Shown: positions 44,990-55,901 of the stretch, piece after piece
Layout: every line of letters starts with the position of its first letter
Numbering within the stretch: the stretch's first letter is position 1
Assembly: GCF_002994745.2 (NCBI RefSeq)
Contig: NC_037093.1
Span: 22,145,555 to 22,209,554, forward strand
Length of the DNA stretch: 64,000 bases
Direction: 5' to 3'
Origin: Rosa chinensis
Taxonomy: Eukaryota > Streptophyta > Magnoliopsida > Rosales > Rosaceae
The notes under the pieces: model-generated
The model's database searches: none
What the model saw: the letters and a program-made list of their open reading frames with translations, nothing else
What the model was told of the DNA's origin: nothing
Made by a program: the position numbers and the translations under genes

Positions 44990-46150
44990 AATTGTAGGGG
45001 GAACAAAGCATTTAGTGGGGTGGAAATAGCCCCACCCTTTACAAAACTATTAGTGTTAACTTCATAAAAAAATTTGCAATACCCTTTGTGAACACCGAAA
45101 GTAAAATTTAATACGCGAAAAAAAAATCTCAATCTTTTCTCCATTGCTCATAGTTATTAACTTACTAATCTTTTGACACAAATTGAAATAGACGAAAATT
45201 GAAACTGAAAGGAAAAAAAAATTAAAATGGAAGTAAATCAGATTATGATTTTATTATGAAATTTTAATATATTTTAGTTTTTGTATTAGTATAAATTAAA
45301 TGAGAGATTTTCATTAAAAAAATTCTTTTTTAATTGGATATATTATATAAGAATATTCTTGGAAAGAGAAATGGATTAGATAAGTAAATTTAATAAGGAT
45401 GTGGCTATTGCCACCCTACCATTTTCTTAGTTCACCCTACAAACATTTGAGTTATTGAAAGACAATATCACCCAAGTGCAAAATGACTAATAAGTACACT
45501 AATTTTGTAAAATCTAAATATGTAAAGAAAATTAAATGCATAACCAATTAATTAAATACAAAGACTACTTAATCTTTATCTTCTCCACCCAAATTTGAAT
45601 TTATTAATTTTTTTTATAACTTTTTGTTGCCTCCTCAACGTAATCCGTGATTCAATTCACAAAACTATTAGTGTTAACTTCATCACCTTTGTAATACCCT
45701 TTGTAAAACACACACAAAAAATATATAAAAAATAATCAATCTCTTCTTCATTACTCATAGTTGTTAACTTTAGTCTTTTAACATGGATTAAATTAGATGA
45801 ACATTATTGAAACTAAAAGAAAAAAAATTAAGAAAATGGAAGTAAATCAGATTATGATTTTATTAGGAAACTTTAATAATTGGTATAAATTAAATTAAAG
45901 ATTTTCATTAAAAAAATATTCTTTAATTGGATGTGTCATATAGGGATATTTCTAGAAAGAGAAAATGAGTTAGATAAGTAAATATAATAATTGAAATTAA
46001 AATGTAGGGTGTAATGAGCAAGTAGGGTGAACAAAGAATATGGTAGGGTGGCAATAGCCGCATTCATTTAATAATTGAAATTAAAATGTATGGTGTAATG
46101 AGTAAGTAAAGTGAACAAAGAAATAGTAGGATGGCAATCGCCGCTACTCA
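44990..46150. repeat. Cluster of direct and inverted AT-rich repeats
   Basis: A block of about 350-400 bases (45040-45400) recurs in direct orientation at 45655-46000; both contain AAAACTATTAGTGTTAACTTC and GGAAGTAAATCAGATTATG. A separate inverted pair (about 45400-45440 and 46018-46065) reads GTGGCTATTGCCACCCTACC-like outward. A short tail unit (ATTGAAATTAAAATGTA..., 45993 and 46072) is duplicated in tandem. This looks like nested non-autonomous DNA elements. No gene. Confidence 0.7.
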
Positions 46151-46609
46151 AACTAATGTCGCATAATTTTCTATCGAAAAAAAAGGAACTCTCCGAACCA
46201 GTGATTGTCAACTCTATTTCTATGTTCAGGCATGTTGAGCTTTTCAATCTACATTAAATTGATAATACGTATCCGACTCTCCACCTAGATTTTAATCTAG
46301 TGATTACCACCCTCTGGGCCCCGCGTTGTCTTACTTTGTAAGTATGAATGAAAAAAATAAAAATGAAATGTGTTGATGTGACATATTTGACACTCATATT
46401 TAGTAAATGAGATATGTAGCATGTACTAATTTAATTACTAAACGATTACCGTTTTATTTGATAGATTAAATATGAGAGTAATAAATCCTTGATTTTGAAA
46501 ATAAAGGGATTCATACATAATTTGTGTTGTTAATATTTGAATGTAGACTGATTCTCGCTATATATATAAGGTAATAGAGTTAGGATTCGTCCATATACAA
46601 TAACAAAAC
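46151..46609. other. Gene-free stretch before the copia insertion
   Basis: AT-rich DNA without recognisable gene or repeat. This is the natural upstream neighbourhood of the cystatin gene before the copia insertion. Confidence 0.45.
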
Positions 46610-46812
46610 TGTTTAAGGATATCTCTATTTGTGTTTAATTCAAACTCTAGGTTACTTGACCTAGTGGTAATAGGGTCCAATTAGAAGAATCTAGAGATTC
46701 TTTTTCCTTGTATGATTCTAACTCTATGCATTGTAATCCTCTATATAAAGAGGCCCTTATTATCAATGAGAATACACAGCGATTATCTCTCAATTTCTGA
46801 TTCCCTAAAACA
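46610..46812 (+). repeat. 5' LTR
   Basis: Contains CTATATAAAG (TATA box, about 46741-46750) in a short foldback with AGAGGCCC. Partner of the 3' LTR at 52624-52826. Confidence 0.95.
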
Positions 46813-47868
46813 CGTTATCAGCACGAAGCCTTAACCCTGAAGCCCTAAATTCATAGCCTTCAAATCCCAGAAACCACCACCACCCACCTTGAAGGTTTCG
46901 ACCCCAGGAGTCCAGAACCGGCGGAACCACCCCAAGAACCGGCCGGAAAAATACCGAACCAGCCCTCAGAAGTACCAGAAACCCCTCTGCCCGGTTTAAG
47001 GCCTTTTCCTCCCCCTCTGACATCCGTACTCCATCAACTGCAGCGCCTCAAACCCAGATTACCGGAACCGGAAAAATAACCACCGGAACCAGCCTGGAAA
47101 CATCCGAACCGGCCAACGGAAAAGACAGCAACCGAACCGGCAGAAAAGGAAAAAAAAAAAAAAGGAGGCAGAAGTAGAGCCCAGCCCAAGCAACAGAGCA
47201 GCCCGAAGCCCAGAAGCAAAGGACCAGCCCACTTGCAGCTGGCCCAAGCGGAGCCCACGTGAATCAGCCGAGCCGCCAAGCCCAGAATCCCTTGCCACGT
47301 CAGCATACACGCAGGCGTCCAGTCAGCTGCCACGTCATCATCCGGACTGCCAAGTCAGCACCCCGGTCAACGGTCAGTCAACACTTTTCAGGCGAGTTTT
47401 CCGGCCAACTTCCGGCCACTTTTCTCGCAGCTACAGTAACTTTTCCGGTGATATTTTTCATGCCAACTTTTCAGTCAAGATTTCTGGCAAATTTTTCAAG
47501 GTAAACTTTTCTAAAAGTTCCTGTTTTTTTGAAGTTTTTCAATTTCTTCTTCTTTTCTCGGGGACTTCCATCGTCCTTTCTTCTTCATAGGGGAGACCAA
47601 AAGCCGAACTGTGGGGGTTCGTGCTCACTCCAAGCTTGGAGCTTGTAGAGTCCTCCAAACTTAGAGTTTGTTGAGAAGAAAACGATCGACCACATACATC
47701 GTTGTTTCGATCTAATCCAAAACGCCTCTTGGAATCGGATTTTCTTGGAAGCGACTATGCTCAGAAAATCCCTAATTTCTTGGAAGCGACTACGCTCAGA
47801 AATTTAATAGTTTTTGGTGGTAGCCTTTTCGCTCCGAAACTAACCCTAATCTTGTGTTGTTTTTCAGG

Positions 47869-48890
47869 ATGAGTAACCTGAACAAGTTGAACTTCGTTCC
47901 ACTAGAGACAACTGTCGCAGGATACCATAGGTGGGTCCGAGATGTGCGCCAACATCTTAAGGCTGATGGACTTCTGGGAGCCATCCAAGAGCCTAGTCAG
48001 AACGTGCTCTCCATTGAGCAAGCTATTGCTTTCGAACCAAAACAAGCTAAAGCCATAATTCTCATGACAAGGCTATGGGTAGAACTTGAGCAACGATTTG
48101 GCAACATTCATGACTCCCTCCTTCCTGATTTGTGCGATGGCATAGCCTCCGCTTTTGTGATTTCAAGTCTGTGCTTGATTATAACTCGGAAGCCCTTCGT
48201 ATCAAGTCTCTGATGGAGTTTTGTGGCCAAGCCATAACTGATACGATGTTGATCGAGAAGACTCTCTCTACCTTCCCCGTCTTTGCACTGATGATTTTTA
48301 AGAATTATCGGATTGATGTAAATGCAGGACGTATCACAAGGTTTCATGAGCCCATTGGCGCCATGAATGTAGCTAAAAAGCACGACAATATTCTTGTGAA
48401 GAACTATAATGCTAGACCCGTGGAAACTAAGTCTATTCCGAAGTCTAACTATAGTCGCGCCCCCAATGGAGGACGCAAGGAGCGAAACCCTAAGAGTAGG
48501 GACAATTCTGGTCCATATGTTCGCCCTAAAGAGGAAGGAAATCGCCAAGAGAGGCGTGCACAGAACCATAGAGGTCAACGTGTGAAGAGAGAGAGAGGAG
48601 GAGCCTCCGACCATGGTGGTAACGCCACCAAGAGCATTGGTCGTCCAAATCGCGCCCCAATGGCGCCTCGATCAAGGGAGCCTGACCATAATGATATTTG
48701 TTTTCGATGTGGATCAACTTAACATTGGGCCAAAGCATGTACAGCACCCCATAATGTTGCAAACGCATACAAGACGTATCGTGAAGCAAGGGAAGCAAAT
48801 TACATGGAACAAGAAGATCAAGATGGCGATCTCGATCTAAGGGTGGAAGACTATAAGGATCAAGACCCAGAAACTGGCGATTTTGATTAA
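47869..48890 (+). pseudogene. copia gag, broken
   Basis: Starts MSNLNKLNFVPLETTVAGYH just after a TTTTTCAGG that may be a splice acceptor. The capsid-like region reads on to about 48135 (LWVELEQRFGNIHDSLLPDL), where the frame shifts, then continues (RWHSLRFCDFKS) to a CCHC zinc knuckle (CFRCGST, then HWAKAC) that is interrupted by a TAA at 48720-48722. Role: nucleocapsid formation in copia particles. Inactive. Confidence 0.85.
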
Positions 48891-49029
48891 GTCTTTTTAT
48901 TTTTCAAGAGATGTAAGCGATTGCCATGTTTATTGGATTAGATTTTCTTTGATCAAAGAAACAATGATGTACTCCATTGGCTTATGAATAAAATTTCGAG
49001 TTCTTTTCATTATGACTCAATTTTGATTC

Positions 49030-50430
49030 TGAGCATATTACTTTGTGACTACGATGGATGGGCCAATAATATTAATTCAAGGACATGGAATAGCTCAAGT
49101 TCCACTTGCCAAATGGCACCTTAATTACTGTCACAGAAACTCTCTACACTCTTAGGGCAAATTGCTCTATGAATAGCCAATGGATTCCATGCGAAAACGC
49201 ATGTAGAACGGAGATGAGTTCCTTTGCGAATACCTCTAATGATTGCGAACAAAGGCACATCTTAGAGAAGTTTATGTGTCTCTCTAGTGGACTCTATGTC
49301 ATTATTCGAGCTATTAAATCCAATAAAGTTATGAGAGAAGATCTCTTGGATTTAGACACATATTGGCTTTGTCACGACAGGATAGGTCATCATGGTCATG
49401 ATATGATGATCCGTCTACTAAAGACTTCACTCGGACATCCATCATTTTGAGCAAAACGAAGCAAGAATCTGATGACGCCATAAAAGGTGCCAACCATGAG
49501 CATAACGCCATGGTTGTTCCTCCTTGTGGCCATGACGCCATACATGCTAATTTCCATGGCTCTAACGCCATGATGGGAGATGTAGTCACACATTTTGCTT
49601 CTAATAGCGCTACAGATGCTCATGCCCAACCAAAATCCTCATGTCGCTTCTAAGGCCTCTCGCTCATTTTGCAAAGCCAGTTCGTTCGGGAAATTAGGAT
49701 TGAGACCGTCCTACGCAAAGGATATGAAAATACTCATTCTGTTCTTACATCGAATCCATGAGGATTCTATGGACTGATTCAACCAACTTGCGGACGTTTA
49801 AATATCTCATGATGTTGGTTGACACGCAAACACGCTGGTCACGTGTCGTGCCATTGTCCACTTGTAATGCTGCTTATGCTACACTCCTAGCACATATCAT
49901 ATGACAACGGGCTCACTCCCCAAATCATCATATTCAGTCAATTGGATTTGACTATGCTGGAGAGTTTACATCGAAGACTTTCGATGGTTATTGTATTGGG
50001 ATTGATGTTGGACATCATATTCGCATGTACACCCCAATTGGTCTCACGGAAACGACTACGATGATAGTCTGGACATTGGTAATGCGCACCATTCTCCTTA
50101 TATCCGCTTGAGGTGATGCAATATCGCATACAGCTATGCTAATTCGTCTACGACCTACCGCCACTCAATGTACCCCTGCGTTACAGCTAGTGACTGGGTA
50201 CAACTATTTTGTACTTACGCACATTTGAGTGAGCCATTTATGTGCCCATTGCGCTGCTACAGCGCACTATGATAGGTCCTTACAGACGAATGGGCAACTC
50301 AGTTGGATTTGAGACTCCAACAATCGTCCGCCACTTAATGCCCTTGCAAGGCGATCTCCTTATCACTAGATTTGTGGATGTCACTTTGATGAAACAGTCT
50401 TCCCGTCGTTCGGGGGAGATAAGAACATAG
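49030..50430 (+). pseudogene. copia pre-integrase and integrase, heavily decayed
   Basis: Fragments include the gag-pre-integrase signature (HDRIGHHGHDMMIRLLKT, 49372-49425), a linker with several near-repeats of NAMV/HDAI type (49455-49600), and later the integrase C-terminal region (DVTLMKQSSR near 50380) in other frames. Many frame changes; no intact catalytic triad. Confidence 0.75.
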
Positions 50431-52430
50431 ATGTTCAACAGGAACGACAGGAATTGTCGTGGTCTGTCCCCACTATGTCTCATCTTGATCCCTATTAAAG
50501 TGACGAGATCACAGTACGTCCCTACGAGAGGACATAGCGCCAACCTACATGGCGATAGGCATGGTGCCAACGCCAAAGAGAGTGGCACTCTGGCGTTACA
50601 GGCCATGGCCCCAGCTAGGATGCGTGGGAGGCCCGTGAGTTCGAAGGATACTTTGGCACATTTCAATCCTTTGATCATCAAGACTCAAAATCCGTCTTAT
50701 GAGAATCTTTCGGGTTATGGTTATCATTGGGGGATGCCTCAACGTCAGAACCTATTCCTGAGAATATAGAGCTCTATGAAACTTACACTAGTGTACATGA
50801 GACGTGGGATAGAAACTCCATCATAATTGGTGATGTAGTTGCGTATTTCATTGCGCATGAGTTTGTTGAGTCAGATGATATCGAACCATGCTCCGTTGAT
50901 GAATGAATGCCAACGTAGAGAGATTTGGCCTAAATGGAAAGATGCGATCCAGGTTAAGATGGATTCTCTAACGAAGAGGAAGGTTTTCGAGCTAGAGATG
51001 CTAACACCTCCTGACATAAAACCTATTGACTAATGGGTCTTCGTTAGAAAGCGTGATGAGAAAAAGAGATGGTAATCTCGCCTTATGGTGCAAGGCTTCT
51101 CACAAAACACCCTAGAATCGACTACGATGAGACATATTCTCTCGTAATGGATGTCATTGCACTCCACTACCTTGTCAGTTTGGTAGTTTCCGAATAACTG
51201 AACATGCAGCTTACAAATGTGGTCACTACGTATCTCTATGGGGATCTAGATACGGAATATACATGAAGGTTCATGGTGAACTTCATTTACCCAAGTCAAG
51301 AGGCTCTAGACCACGGAGCGCGTTTACAATAAGATTGAAACGCTCACTAAAGTGACTACTTGATTGGGAAGGGATATGCCCACGCATTTCTATGACAAGT
51401 TTCGGATTCTATCGCGGTTCATGTTGGACATGATCTTCATTAGAAGCCCTTAAAGAGTTAAGGGAAACCACTGAACACTTGAAATCCGAGTTTGAGATGA
51501 AGTATTTTGGGAGAACACGATTATGTCTCAGTTTAGAACTTGAGCATCGTGTTGATAGATGCTTAGGCATTTTGACAAGGTCAAGCTTTCAAGTACCCCC
51601 ATGATCGTCCATAGTCTTGATCCTGAAAAGGATCCCCTTCGTCGAAAGGATGATGACGAAGATGTGCTAGAGGCAGAAATGCCTTACTTAGTACAATAGG
51701 CACATTATTGTACTTATCCCAATGCACAAGACCGGACATCTCATATGTTGTGAACTTGTTAGCTAGATATAGCTCTGCGCCAACGCAACGCCATTGGATT
51801 GTTGTAAAAGATATCTTTCGATATTTGAGATGTATAATTGATATGGGCTTGTTTTATCCCTACAAAGAGATGATGGATTCGGACCCATCACACACCAGGT
51901 ACGCCGCCAACACTGGCCTGCGTCCACTACCCCCATCCCAAAACTACATGTGTTTTGGAAGGTTTTGCTGATGTTGGGTATCTCTCTGACCCACACAAAG
52001 GTCATTTCCAATCCGGTCAAGTGTTCACCATGGGAAAAGACTGTGACATCTTGGAGGTCTACATAATAGACCATAGTCGCTATATCTTCGAACAATGCAG
52101 AGATCATTGCTCTTGACGAAGTGGTTTGTGAATGTATATGGATTGGATCCATAATTACGCATGTTCGAACAATTGTGGTTTGAAGTCTACCACAGATGAG
52201 CCTACGAGCATTTAGGATAATGCTACTTGTTTTGAACAAATGAGGCAAGGCTATATCAAAAGCGATAACACCAAGCATAATCAGCAACAACAGACTCTCT
52301 TCGAGATCAAAGTGAACTAGGTTCAATCTAAGGACAATGAGGCAGACTTGTTTACTAAGTCATTGCCTAAATCCACGTTCGAGAAACATGTGGCAAGAAT
52401 TGGCTTGCGGAAATTATCTAAACTCCCATG
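50431..52430 (+). pseudogene. copia reverse transcriptase and RNase H, heavily decayed
   Basis: Recognisable pieces: RQRREIWPKWKDAIQVKMDSL-like sequence (50908-50970), RLMVQGFS (about 51080), YLSQCTRPDISYVVNLLARY (51708-51770), DVGYLSDPHKG (51970-52005), and the RNase H end (KSLPKSTFEKHV, about 52360-52392). The catalytic aspartates of the RT YVDD box (expected near 51420) are lost. Compared with the related minus-strand element the copy has many small deletions. Confidence 0.8.
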
Positions 52431-52623
52431 ATCGTAGTCATCAGGGGGAGGCGCAGACATCAGGGGGAGATGTCTACATGTTCACCTCGAAACGTGAAGG
52501 GTGTGTTGTGCTCTTTTTCCCCTTCGACCGAGGTTATTTTTGTCCCACTGGGTTTTTGTTACTCGGCAAGGTTTTTAACGAGGCAACGAGAGAAGCACCG
52601 CATTTGGACAACACAAGGGGGAG

Positions 52624-52826
52624 TGTTTAAGGATATCTCTATTTGTGTTTAATCCAAACTTTAGGTTACTTGACCTAGTGGTAATAGGGTTCAATTAGAA
52701 GAATCTAGAGATTCTCTTTCCTTGTATGATTCTAACTCTATGCATTGTAATCCTCTATATAAAGAGGCCCTTATTATCAATGAGAATACACAGCGATTAT
52801 CTCTCAATTTCTGATTCCCTAAAACA
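52624..52826 (+). promoter_or_regulatory. 3' LTR, potential promoter next to the cystatin gene
   Basis: Second LTR with an intact TATATAAA (52756-52763), reading toward the cystatin gene, whose ATG is 191 bases beyond the LTR end. LTR promoters can drive neighbouring genes; whether this one does is unknown. Confidence 0.7.
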
Positions 52827-52960
52827 AAAACATGTTTCCTAGTTTTATCTTTTTTTTTCCTGAGAATTTTTTCTTCCTATTTAATTAATTCCTCTAAACT
52901 TTCTCGAATTGCATGGATTCAATAATTATTACTCTCTTTTTCAGTTAACTTCCACCCCCC

Positions 52961-52969
52961 TATATAAAC
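52961..52969 (+). promoter_or_regulatory. TATA box of the cystatin gene
   Basis: TATATAAAC lies 57 bases before the ATG at 53018, the usual spacing for a short plant 5' leader, in DNA beyond the copia 3' LTR. This suggests the gene kept its own core promoter after the insertion, while upstream elements were moved about 6.2 kb away. Confidence 0.7.
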
Positions 52970-53017
52970 CATGCATATATTAGAAGTCTCATCATATTAT
53001 CTCATCATCCATATATC

Positions 53018-53377
53018 ATGGGCGCTTACTACCTCTTGGCAATCGTTGCTCTTCTCTTTCCTCTCCTCGCCATCACGGATGTTGGTGGCAGCGACCTTGC
53101 TTGGAAGCCCATAACTAACCTTAGTGATCCTCATGTGATTGAGGTCGGAAAGTTTGCGGTTGCCCAGAACCGCAAAAGGACTCACAACCTGTATCAATTC
53201 CGGACAGTGTCACGGGGCGATTACCGGAAGCCGCAACCAGGAGTCGTTACTTTTCGACTTATCATCGATGGCTCGGATACACTCCTTGAATTTCTTAAAT
53301 TTAACACCTCCGTGACAGCAAAGACATCCACAAAGCATATGAAATTGGACTACTTTACTATATATGAAAAACACTAA
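53018..53377 (+). CDS. Secreted phytocystatin-like protein
   Basis: 119 aa, single exon. A hydrophobic signal peptide (about residues 1-24, LLAIVALLFPLLAI) is followed by WKPITNLSDPHVIEVGKFAV and then AQN. This carries the plant-specific LARFAV-type motif ([V]GKFAVxxN) in the alpha-helix. Cystatins block papain-like Cys proteases through an N-terminal Gly, a central QxVxG loop and a C-terminal Pro-Trp. Here GG is present near the mature start, but the QxVxG position reads RTVSRG, and the Trp region reads LEFLKF. The fold is probably kept while the canonical contacts are not, so inhibition is doubtful. The frame is intact, with a TATA box and a downstream AATAAA. It is boxed between a copia element and a retroposon. 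It is likely expressed, but function is uncertain. Confidence 0.8.
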   Translation: MGAYYLLAIVALLFPLLAITDVGGSDLAWKPITNLSDPHVIEVGKFAVAQNRKRTHNLYQFRTVSRGDYRKPQPGVVTFRLIIDGSDTLLEFLKFNTSVTAKTSTKHMKLDYFTIYEKH

Positions 53378-53466
53378 TTAATATGGGAGGCATGATTTCA
53401 GAATTTATATCTTTTCGATCTTGTACTATCTTGGCAAAGTACTTTTCTGATCTTCCGTCTTCATAT

Positions 53467-53472
53467 AATAAA
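53467..53472 (+). terminator. Poly(A) signal of the cystatin gene
   Basis: AATAAA about 90 bases after the stop codon, in a sequence that recurs near 37515 (AATAAAACTTG followed by ATTTATT). The retroposon insertion begins 38 bases further on, so it may truncate or extend the 3' end of transcripts. Confidence 0.5.
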
Positions 53473-53509
53473 ACTTGTTATTTATTCTGATGAGTGATGA
53501 TTAATTAGT

Positions 53510-54450
53510 TTTTTTTTTTTTTGAATAAAGGGCTGGTGTGGCTGCCCTCAAGCCTCGATTAATGAAACTGTCGAATACAAGGGGGGGACATTGAGCCTAA
53601 ACCCCTGATTGCAATAAGCATCTAGAATATTTTCCGAAATAATATCAGATATCTCTACATAAGACTTGTATTCTAACAAGCACCAATTAGCAAAGAGTGC
53701 CTAAATAGCTACTCTATTTGCTTTAACATAGTAGTGACATAGCGGAAAGATAACTCGATATGTACCCCGTGTACAACATGGCATAATTACCTGCTTTAGC
53801 ACAGCTTTCCTCTTATGCTGCCGCCGAACAGTAAATCCGACGACACTTAGTCTCACCCTGCCACTAGGCGGTAGCGCCCATTTGACGAAGCAAATAACTC
53901 GCCGCCGGCCTAGAGCAGACAAGGCACGTAGAGTGCATACACAGGCACATAGCCCGATTAGGCCTACACAAAGCAATACCCCCGCCGTCCCACCACCGGC
54001 GACAAAGCCACCGCACCGAGCAAGCACAGGCTGCTCCTCCATCCTCCCATCCTTCCCAAAACGCCAGCAAGCATCGCCACCAAGACCATCAGATCCCGAA
54101 CCCAAACCGAACCCGATCGAAACGCTCCGATACGATCTGGGCCCAACGGATCCCGCCTTCGCCACCACCTCCTGCCACCTTGGGGAGAACAACACCAGTC
54201 CCATCCGCCAGACGTCCCACCCACGCTGCTCATCATCGGCCGGATCTCCTCGCGATTTGGATAGCGATTCCACCCTACAACTTGCACTCCGACTGGGTTT
54301 ACGCCAGTACCATCCACTGCCGGACATGGGGTCCACTATGGCCCGTCAGACGACGACGCCGCCACTAGGGCGTGCCGTCGGACCGGGCGTATGCTGATGA
54401 TGGTGGACCAGATGTGCCTCCTAGGGTTTTGAGGGAAAAGTCGAGGGCAC
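53510..54450 (-). mobile_element. Retroposon, minus strand, 12-bp target duplication
   Basis: A T-run at 53510-53521 (the poly(A) tail on the minus strand) opens an insert of about 940 bases flanked by TGATTAATTAGT (53498-53509 and 54451-54462). Its 3' part is the same family as 20440-20680 and the element ending near 25258. The body is GC-rich (53.85-54.4 kb), much richer than its neighbours, with overlapping open frames on both strands that lack any known domain. There is no reverse transcriptase, so it is a non-autonomous or deleted LINE-type element. Confidence 0.85.
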
Positions 54451-54462
54451 TGATTAATTAGT

Positions 54463-55030
54463 CTTTGTTTCGTGCAATTTTTATGAAGAATTAAGTTCTG
54501 ACTTGATTGCATGGCATTGTGAATGTTAACATGTTTGCAAAGCTAGCCTAGAAGTGCTTCTCTTATCGAGCACCAACAACGTCAACTGTGGCTTCATTTC
54601 TCAAAGCTTTCGAAAACATGGGGAATTTAGAAGCTTTAATCTGCTAATTAACATCAGTAAAGGTTTCAAGTGTTTACATTTTAGAAAATTAGGACTCCCT
54701 GCCACATTTAAATTTTCAATTAAAATTCGAGTCAATTTCTTCTTTTAATAGTTCCAATCCTTTAACTAGTTGCCAACTTAACTATTTTCCATTTTCGGAC
54801 CAATGAGTCACCCCTGCACATTTGAACTCACCTGAAATGCTCTTGACCCTCTGAACCTTATGGTAGAGTTTGTGGCCTCATTGAGTGGGCAGAATTTTCT
54901 TGGCATCTAGATCCTATCAGGCATTCTTTTCTATTATGGAAGGCAAGGCTATTGAATCTATCCCAATTTCAAGAGTTTGGGAGCACGATATATATATATA
55001 TATAGACTAATTTGGCCCTATGAGAAGAAT
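54463..55030. other. Gene-free flank of the cystatin locus
   Basis: AT-rich DNA. Positions about 54518-54590 share words with 35790-35905, downstream of remodeler copy 2. A short TA run is at 54989-55003. No gene. Confidence 0.45.
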
Positions 55031-55215
55031 GGGGCGCATATAACCATCACAGGTGGTCGAGTTGGTAAGAGTCTGCCGGTGTGGTAACCCGACACTTGGG
55101 TTCGAATTCCGCCGATGCTTATTGGAGTTAAATCTCAATCTATTCTTGGTGGTTAGGAGAGGAAGCGTTTATAAGAATGGTGTGTATACTGTAAAGTCTG
55201 ATTACCATTAATTTC
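55031..55215 (+). mobile_element. tRNA-derived SINE
   Basis: A clear A-box (GGTGGTCGAGTTGGTAAGAG at 55051-55070) and B-box (GGGTTCGAATTCC at about 55099-55111) with 30-odd bases between them, followed by a tRNA-unrelated body. The tRNA-like part cannot close an acceptor stem, so this is a SINE rather than a tRNA gene. Boundaries approximate; target duplication not found. Confidence 0.65.
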
Positions 55216-55720
55216 ATATTGACATAAAACAACCTCTCGGCAGTAAGGTTTGGAAGGTAATTTGGTCTTTCGAGGTAGAGCAATGATAAAGCATTTTTTG
55301 CGGAAAGCTTGTGTTGATGTAGTTGCTGGTTATGGCAAATTTATTCAAAAGAAAGGTTGCTCGTTCTCCTCTTTGTCCAATTTGTACGATATTTTCTAAG
55401 TTTATCGAGCAGAAAAATTCTATAATACATACCCGCATATCATACATACATTTACAAATGTGACAAAAACTTTGTTGTCAAAGTGGTAACCTGAGTCATA
55501 TTTTGTGTAATCTTAGTTCTATTAATGATAATTACACCACCTACAACATTGTTACAAGTTTTTGAACAAATTCGTCGTCAATGCTGTAATTTTGTTTTAA
55601 TTATATGCAAATAGTGTAAATGAATATGGTAACTTTGTTCTCAATGTTGTAATTTTGATTCATATAAATTGTAATTTTTGTTCAAGTAGATGTAAAATGA
55701 GTGTATGATAAACATCACAA
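55216..55720. other. Gene-free stretch
   Basis: AT-rich with repeated TTTGTTGTCAAAGTGGTAAC-like and GTAATTTTG words around 55470-55690. No gene. Confidence 0.45.
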
Positions 55721-55901
55721 TGTTTAAGTAAAAGAGAATTCGAGAGAGATTGAAGAGAGAATTGTATTTCATTATTGAGAATAGGAGCCCTATATATAGG
55801 GATTACAAAGTACATGTTCTAATGTTACAAGGAAATCTAATCTGAATAGAACTAGGAACTCCTAGTTTGATTAGGCACACAAAACTGATTTTCCTTTAAC
55901 A
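55721..55901 (-). repeat. 3' LTR of the minus-strand copia element
   Basis: 181 bases. Identical in layout to the 5' LTR apart from a 20-base gap and about four substitutions by eye. Confidence 0.9.

Larger units (their letters stand above)
46610..52826 (+). mobile_element. Complete Ty1/copia element, AAAAC target duplication
   Basis: 203-bp LTRs at 46610-46812 and 52624-52826 both run TGTTTAAGG to CTAAAACA and differ at about four positions by eye. The flanks are AAAAC on both sides (46605-46609 and 52827-52831). Next to the 5' LTR lies TTATCAGCACGA, the presumed primer site; a polypurine tract (AAGGGGGAG, 52615-52623) precedes the 3' LTR. The internal region holds gag and all copia pol domains, but pol is riddled with frameshifts and its catalytic YVDD is not readable. 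The copy cannot move on its own. Confidence 0.95.

Noticed and set aside
48108..48614. 168-codon minus-strand frame
   Set aside because: Shadow of the copia gag coding region on the plus strand.
53701..54336. 211-codon minus-strand frame and overlapping plus-strand frame
   Set aside because: Both sit in the GC-rich body of a retroposon and show no domain; high GC removes stop codons in several frames at once.
55051..55111. Possible tRNA gene
   Set aside because: A and B boxes are present, but no acceptor stem or plausible anticodon arm can be formed; a SINE fits better.
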